Source: Auanema rhodensis
Lineage: Eukaryota > Nematoda > Chromadorea > Rhabditida > Rhabditidae
Direction: 5' to 3'
DNA: 64,000 nt
NCBI GenBank assembly: GCA_964057225.1
Contig: OZ059895.1
Coordinates: 17,265,688 to 17,329,687 of the forward strand
Under the pieces are notes generated by a model. It ran no database searches. It saw nothing but the letters and a program-made list of their open reading frames with translations, and was not told the DNA's origin. The translations under genes were made by a program, and so were the position numbers. Below, one piece after another: positions 59,618 to 64,000 of the stretch (its first letter is position 1; every line of letters begins with the position of its first letter).

Positions 59618-60616
59618 TCGTTTTAGACTTTTTCAAACTATTTTGAGGATTAATTCGTGCTTCTTGAAGCTTTTACTTCAGGTTACATCTTCTCTTATTC
59701 ATTCAAATGAAATGTTTCAATTGAATATGTACACGCATTGTTGAAAGTGACTAAGAGATTATTATCGACAAATGAAAATAACTTATCAAGCCTCATTGGC
59801 TCAGGGGCAGAGCGTCTGTCTAGTAAACATTCCAGCTTGAGGCATCTTTTTAGACTTTCTCAAACTATTTTTAGGATTTATTCGTGCTTCTCGAAGCTTT
59901 TACTTCAGGTTACATCTTCTCTTATTCATTCGATTGAAATATTTTACTTCAATACGGAGCAGTATTGTTAAAAGTGACAAAGTGATTATTATCGACAAAT
60001 GAAAACAACTTATCAAGCCTCATTGGCTCAGGGGCAGAGCGTCTGTCTAATCGATTCCAGCATGAGGCATCGTTTTAGACTTTCTCAAACTATTTTAAGG
60101 TTTAATTCGTGCTTCTTGAAGCTTTTACTTCAGGTTACATCTTCTCTTATTCATTCGAATGAAATATTTTACTTCAATACGGAGCAGTATTGTTGAAAGT
60201 GACTAAGAGATTATTATCGACAAATGAAAACAACTTATCAAGCCTCATTGGCTCAGGGGCAGAGCGTCTGTCTAGTAAACATTCCAGCATGAGGCATCTT
60301 TTTAGACTTTCTCAAACTATTTTGAGGATTAATTCGTGCTTCTTGAAGCTTTTACTTCAGGTTACATCTTCTCTTATTCATTCGAATGAAATATTTAACT
60401 TCAATACGGAGCAGTATTGTTGAAAGTGACTAAGAGATTATTATCGACAAATGAAAACAACTTATCAAGCCTCATTGGCTCAGGGGCAGAGCGTTTGTCT
60501 AGTCGATTCCAGCATGAGGTATCGTTTTAGACTTTCTCAAACTATTTTGAGGATAAATTCGTACTTCTTGAAACTTTTGCTTCAGGTTACATCTTCTCTT
60601 ATTCATTCGAATGAAA

Positions 60617-60803
60617 TGTGGCGTTATACCGCAAGTGTATAGTATGGTTGGAAATAAAACACGAAGCGAATATGTAGAAAAGGGTTTATTGATGAATTAA
60701 CAAGACAAGCACGGAATAGAATCACTGACTGCGAACGTTTAAAATGTAAGACTCTCCTCCGTTGTTGGGCGGTCGTCTGAAATAAACTGTTACTTATGCC
60801 ACA
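60617..60803 (-). repeat. Candidate 3' LTR (187 bp)
   Basis: Bounded by TGTGGC and GCCACA, a 6-bp inverted repeat of TG...CA form, with its outer end exactly at the break in the tRNA spacer. On the - strand it contains AATAAA (60685-60690), suitable as the element's poly(A) signal. No clear polypurine tract precedes it, so the inner boundary is less certain than the outer one. Confidence 0.65.
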
Positions 60804-60878
60804 TGTTAACACATATGTTATGCATATGTGTTTTGATCTAATTACAAAGGAAGGAGATAAAGAGAGATAGAGATAGAT

Positions 60879-60927
<49 letters not shown>

Positions 60928-61035
60928 TAGAGAGATAGAGATAGAGAGAGGTATATATATATAGAGAGAGAGATAGAGATAACAAAAACAAAACCTACTC
61001 GCTTATCGCGACACTCCCGGCAAGAGTGTAAAGAC
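60804..61035. repeat. (GA)n tract within the retroelement 3' region
   Basis: About 120 bp of GAGAGATAGA-type purine repeat (about 60860-60985) with a short TATATA insertion, lying between the zinc-knuckle ORF and the LTR. The palindrome-like CATATGTTATGCATATG lies beside it at 60811-60827. No gene. Confidence 0.75.
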
Positions 61036-61530
61036 CTACATGGGTCTTTTACGTTTGGTCTCCCCACATACAACTCCATGGTGGGTCTCTGCTTTGCATC
61101 TATAACAAGATACCTCGCATGTGTCCGGATGTTTCGGGTTCAAGCATCTGATACATAGTCCCAATTCATGTAGACGTAGAGTCCGCTCTGGAGACGAGGG
61201 ATATATTGGGCAAGCTGCGGTTCGGTGACCATCAGCGGTCGGTTTGCTGCAAAAGATGCAGGAGGCCTTAGGCGCGGTTTGGACGGCTAGGTTGTCCAGT
61301 TTCAAATTCAGAGAGTGGTTAATGTTGTCCAGCCTCTCGGATAGGTGGTTCACAGCGCTGGCCAGGTTGTCATAGAACCTTTTTTCAAGGACCATTAGCT
61401 GTCTCAGGCTTGCAGTAGTATTGGGTAGATGCGAATACTTTTTGAGATCTTCCTCGAAGGAAGTGTTCTCAACTAAGTTAGACGTTATATCCTCCATTAC
61501 TACTGAGTTGAGGCAAACTTGTTTTGCCAC
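61036..61530 (-). CDS. Small zinc-knuckle protein ORF downstream of env
   Basis: 164-codon ORF on the - strand, 282 bp after the end of the env reading frames and before the 3' LTR. A coiled-coil-like segment (about residues 40-85, with leucines in SLRQLMVLEK and NHLSERLDNI) is followed by three Cys/His clusters: C91-x2-C94-x7-H102-x4-C107, C126-x2-C129-x4-H134-x3-C138 and C142-x2-C145-x4-H150-x4-C155. A basic end KRKRPM follows. Architecture and finger order match the ORF at 38688-39263 although the sequences are diverged. Likely nucleic-acid binding, Gag-finger derived. Its role in the element is unknown. Confidence 0.75.
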   Translation of the reverse strand: MAKQVCLNSVVMEDITSNLVENTSFEEDLKKYSHLPNTTASLRQLMVLEKRFYDNLASAVNHLSERLDNINHSLNLKLDNLAVQTAPKASCIFCSKPTADGHRTAACPIYPSSPERTLRLHELGLCIRCLNPKHPDTCEVSCYRCKAETHHGVVCGETKRKRPM

Positions 61531-61812
61531 CTTATATACTGGTTGACGTCTGGTCTATGATATGTGTCTATTACGTCATTCAGAGATTAATATGATATCC
61601 TTCTGTTTTTGATATTATCCATTAAACGTCTGTTAACGAGTTATTATGTAATTCAATACTACAGATTAGATATCTTAAGTAAAACTAGCAGATTCGTGTT
61701 ACTTTATTATTTCAGAAATTAATCCCTTCTCTTCTCTCCTTGGTTTATTTTATTTATGTGAATTTTAGTTTATACTTTGCTTTTGTTTATTCTACCTTTT
61801 ATATCTTCTTTA
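61531..61812. other. Gap between env and zinc-knuckle ORF
   Basis: AT-rich, no open frame of note on either strand; probably untranslated spacer of the element. Confidence 0.5.
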
Positions 61813-64000
61813 TTAAAATCTCTGATCTCGAAGTGAGGCTGTGAAATTTCTGTATATTGCAATCATCCTTTTGGCCATCCATTGTATGGCTAATACTGTA
61901 TTTAACAATACAAAGTATATCATTGGCGTGCATGCTACATATCCTATAGTAGCGGTAATGACAATGCCTGTCAGTATAATTCCCAACTTTGATAGGATTA
62001 GTTTGAAGATTGGAGCAAAGTCAATGGATTTGGATTCTGTACCCTCTTTTGAGTCACTTTCGTTTATTTCATCTATGCTTGCTATGTGGTGTAATGTTCC
62101 CTTAATAATGATCTCAATTTTTTTATTGTCGCATGTGGTATAGCAGAATTCATCAATTTGAGAATTTTCTCTTTTGATTGTTACTTCCGTGATTGCTACT
62201 TTTGGAGAACATTTTATCATAAATACTTCTCTTTGACATTCGATAGAAATCCATGTTTCTTCTGCCGTAAGGCATTGGAACTCTGCGAACGCACCCTGCC
62301 CGCAGGAGTAGCAACCTGATAGTTTTGTGAGGGCAGGTCAGAGCACAAGGCAGATTGTTGGAAAAAATGACTGAGTTTAAGAATAGAGATGAATCGACCG
62401 TAACAAAACTTTCGTCTAAATTTGTAGAGAATGATAACGTGTTATCTTTAGTTTTGAAGTTTCGGTTAGGAGATCTCATGTCTGATGTATTGGACATTTT
62501 TTCAAAAGTAGGGGTATCACACCTACATTTTATTTCATCAAATCTGTTAAATGTGCATGGGCAAAATGAGGATACTGTACAATTGTTGAAATGTTTTAAT
62601 GCGGCTTCCTCTGTTGCACATTGAACTATTCCCTTTGTATGTATATCCGTAATGTACGTGTTTTCTTTCGAGGAAAAAAATAATTTTGTGTACATTTCTG
62701 GAGGAGGTTGTGATTGTGATAACGTTGTTATATTGAAAAGTTGTTCACGATTTTTTGTGTAAGGTTGTAGAGTGATATTGTAATTGTTTTTCTGCTGGAG
62801 TAGTGTTGTTTCTATATTGAATACAGTTTGGGTGAACCAACTATCACAAGTATAGACTTCGTATACTTCTTCTGTGATGGGTATATGCTCTATTTTGTAG
62901 AAAAGACATGGATCTGTCCAAATCATAGGACATGTGTAAAATCTCGCCGACGATGTAAAACAACCGGATTGTGAAGGAAAGGTGTATGGTTGTAGTTCTT
63001 TGATTTTATTATAAAGCGAGTTAGTTTCACATGTTCCGTTACAGGAGCCTCGGTGACGGCATCGTAATATACTCAGTATGTTAACTGTTGTCTGTCTAGT
63101 GAAGTATCTAATATTCTTTCGGCAGACATGTTCAGTATATAATTTCGTTATTTTGAATTGACCGATTTCATGATTAGAGTGTATTATGTTGATACATAAC
63201 TGTTTTGTTCCGGGAGAGAATATTATATCTTGACTGTATTCGTGATAACAGACTAGGTTTTCATCGCATCTTATGTTAACGAAATGTTGAACATGGACAT
63301 CGGAGCAAGAGCTGCAGCTTCCAATACAGAAAGCCAAGATGATTGCCAGTAACGATGGTAAAGATGATTGCGACCCTCTAGTAAAAAGAGAGAATTTTGG
63401 TGGCCTTCTTGTATGGTTTAAAATAGGGTAAATATGCTTTTGAGAGGTTTCATGATCCACAATATTAACGTCTTGTGTGTTCGTTTGTTTTAATTGCAAC
63501 GTATCATTGTGATTTTCTGTTATTTTTTGATCAGTTTCATGATCTTCTTGTACGGAGATTGTTTTGTGTTTTGATTTCATGGTGTTGAGCATAATTTGAG
63601 TGTTTCTGGACCATGTCTTATATCTATATTGGCTGTAACCCATGCGGCATAGACAAGAGACTATGAGGGTAACGGCCATAATGGTTATTATCACTGTCCA
63701 TGTTGCCATTTCTGGGGAGCAATGAGGATTCGCTATAAGTTTTGTGGTGAACATGTTAGAGTCCTTGCAACTATTGATTTCTTCGGCATATGTCGAAGTT
63801 ATTATAATCGGTAAGGAAAGCGCTTTCATTATGTCAGCTGCTACTTTTGGGTTTATTTTATTTTTTCTTTGGTGTGTAGCATAGGACATTTTTAGTGGGA
63901 AGGCTTTTATAATTTCCTTCTCAGTGACATCATCTTGTTCTGTATGTTTTGCTGTTTTTACTGATGATTGTTTTGTCTTATTTTGAGGTCGATCATTTGT
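61813..64000 (-). pseudogene. Env-like glycoprotein gene of the retroelement (phlebovirus-G2-like), frame broken
   Basis: The main open frame on the - strand runs from beyond the window end to 62153, with a first ATG at 63889 but no stop before 64000. It has a hydrophobic segment (about residues 64-80 from that ATG), a second signal-like hydrophobic stretch near 180-195, and then a cysteine-rich ectodomain with many N-glycosylation sequons. The pattern resembles the phlebovirus-type class II fusion glycoproteins captured by BEL/Pao elements. Near 62.25-62.34 kb the similarity moves to another frame, and a separate ORF (62220 to 61813) carries the last cysteines, a long membrane-spanning segment and a short tail. 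The gene is therefore disrupted as sequenced, either by decay or by an assembly error. Family assignment is from overall pattern only. Confidence 0.7.

Larger units (their letters stand above)
31641..60296 (+). pseudogene. Class A truncated tRNA-Thr copies (17-bp internal deletion), 56 copies
   Basis: Each is 55 nt. They read AAACA directly into TTCCAGC and so lack the 17 bp covering the 3' anticodon-stem end, variable loop, 5' T stem and the core of the B box. The A box, D arm and acceptor stem remain. Most also carry TTGAGGC at the 3' end and TCTTTTT after it. Starts: 31641, 31868, 32095, 32322, 32549, 32776, 33003, 33230, 33457, 34416, 34887, 35358, 35585, 36769, 36996, 40448, 40919, 41390, 41617, 42332, 42559, 42786, 43257, 43709, 44180, 45383, 46342, 46813, 47490, 48880, 49576, 50047, 50274, 50501, 50972, 51199, 51426, 51653, 52105, 53045, 54004, 54231, 54458, 54910, 56094, 56321, 56548, 57019, 57246, 57473, 57700, 58152, 58379, 59319, 59790, 60242. 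Confidence 0.93.
36300..60521 (+). pseudogene. Class B truncated tRNA-Thr copies (19-bp internal deletion), 17 copies
   Basis: Each is 53 nt. CTAGT joins directly to CGATTCCAGC, so the 3' half of the anticodon loop and stem, the variable loop, the 5' T stem and the first half of the B box are lost. The 3' end is usually the intact ATGAGGC form, unlike class A. Starts: 36300, 39979, 43484, 47040, 47265, 47717, 48186, 48411, 49107, 51880, 52576, 54685, 55381, 57927, 58850, 60017, 60469. The copy at 60017 has CTAAT instead of CTAGT. Confidence 0.93.
31276..60616 (+). repeat. Giant head-to-tail tRNA-Thr(AGT) satellite array, 115 units
   Basis: Counting every tRNA start gives 115 units, 25 before and 90 after the retroelement at 37146-39655, all on +. 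Start-to-start distances take only three values: 244 bp after a full tRNA, 227 after a 17-bp-deleted copy and 225 after a 19-bp-deleted copy. The spacer is therefore 172 bp everywhere. Spacers differ by substitutions in the middle (forms with TTTCAATTGAATATGTACACG, TTTTACTTCAATACGGAGCAG, CTTTATGTTCAATATG or TTTGAATTCAATATG) but not in length. Each has T-runs just after the tRNA (TCGTTTT or TCTTTTT) that would serve as Pol III terminators. Each also has a TTCnnGAAnnTTT motif about 44 nt after the tRNA and the near-palindrome TTCATTCGAATGAA about 80 nt after it. The left edge lies within a spacer next to the SLC17 gene. The right edge is an LTR insertion, so the array may continue beyond the window. 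Confidence 0.97.
60617..64000 (-). mobile_element. LTR retroelement with env-like gene, - strand, runs off window
   Basis: The tRNA array stops at 60616 within a spacer and is followed by a TG...CA LTR. Reading leftward on the - strand, the order is env-like glycoprotein, zinc-knuckle ORF, LTR. This is the 3' part of a BEL/Pao-type element with an envelope gene, as known for nematode Tas/Cer7-like elements. Its LTR differs from that of the other fragment, so it is another family. The 5' part lies beyond the window. Confidence 0.8.

Noticed and set aside
31276..60616. CRISPR-like array (regular direct repeats with spacers)
   Set aside because: The unit is a 53-72-bp tRNA plus a 172-bp spacer that is itself repeated. 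The genome is eukaryotic and there are no cas genes.
36282..60642. Dozens of 65-77-codon + strand ORFs (for example SSLIGSGAERLSSKHSS and ASLAQGQSVCLVDSSM)
   Set aside because: They translate the truncated tRNA copies and spacer in frames opened by the 17- or 19-bp deletions. There is no codon-level conservation beyond DNA repetition, so they were not called as genes.

Overview
The window is eukaryotic and almost certainly from a nematode, probably a parasite or other non-Caenorhabditis species. The evidence is a recognisable daf-16/FOXO gene with the C. elegans-type alternative forkhead exons, splice acceptors of the TTTTCAG type, an SLC17 transporter split into many small exons, a threonine tRNA of nematode type, and BEL/Pao retroelements carrying a phlebovirus-like glycoprotein gene. 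The DNA is AT-rich, with long introns and many GA/CT, TA and trinucleotide microsatellites.

Layout. (1) 494-14920, + strand: 3' part of daf-16. Two alternative sets of 5' exons each encode the first half of the forkhead domain: an a-type set at 494-1521 and a b-type exon at 7552-8032. Both join the same 3' exons from 13151 onward. The 5' end of the a-type transcript lies outside the window. (2) 14921-28500: about 13.5 kb with no convincing gene, microsatellites, and a mariner remnant at about 16009. (3) 28501-31015, + strand: a complete 13-exon SLC17-family transporter of 530 residues, with an AATAAA signal at 31229. (4) About 31276-60616: a head-to-tail satellite built on a tRNA-Thr(AGT) gene. 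I count 115 tRNA-bearing units, all on + and all separated by exactly 172 bp. Of these, 42 carry a full 72-nt tRNA, 56 carry a 17-bp internal deletion and 17 carry a different 19-bp internal deletion. Both deletions destroy the Pol III B box. (5) The array is broken at 37146-39655 by a BEL/Pao fragment (integrase, zinc-finger ORF, LTR, PBS-like start). It ends at 60617 where another LTR element on the - strand begins (LTR, zinc-finger ORF, broken env) and runs off the window.

The most unusual content is the tRNA satellite. It has an invariant spacer length, two separate B-box-destroying deletion classes, a heat-shock-element-like TTCnnGAAnnTTT motif in almost every spacer, higher-order repeat blocks, and two different retroelements broken into the same nucleotide of the unit, 95 bp downstream of a tRNA beside a 14-bp palindrome. 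Both elements also carry a small three-finger zinc-knuckle ORF in 3' position.

All exon models, unit counts and alignments were made by eye. No database search or folding program was run.
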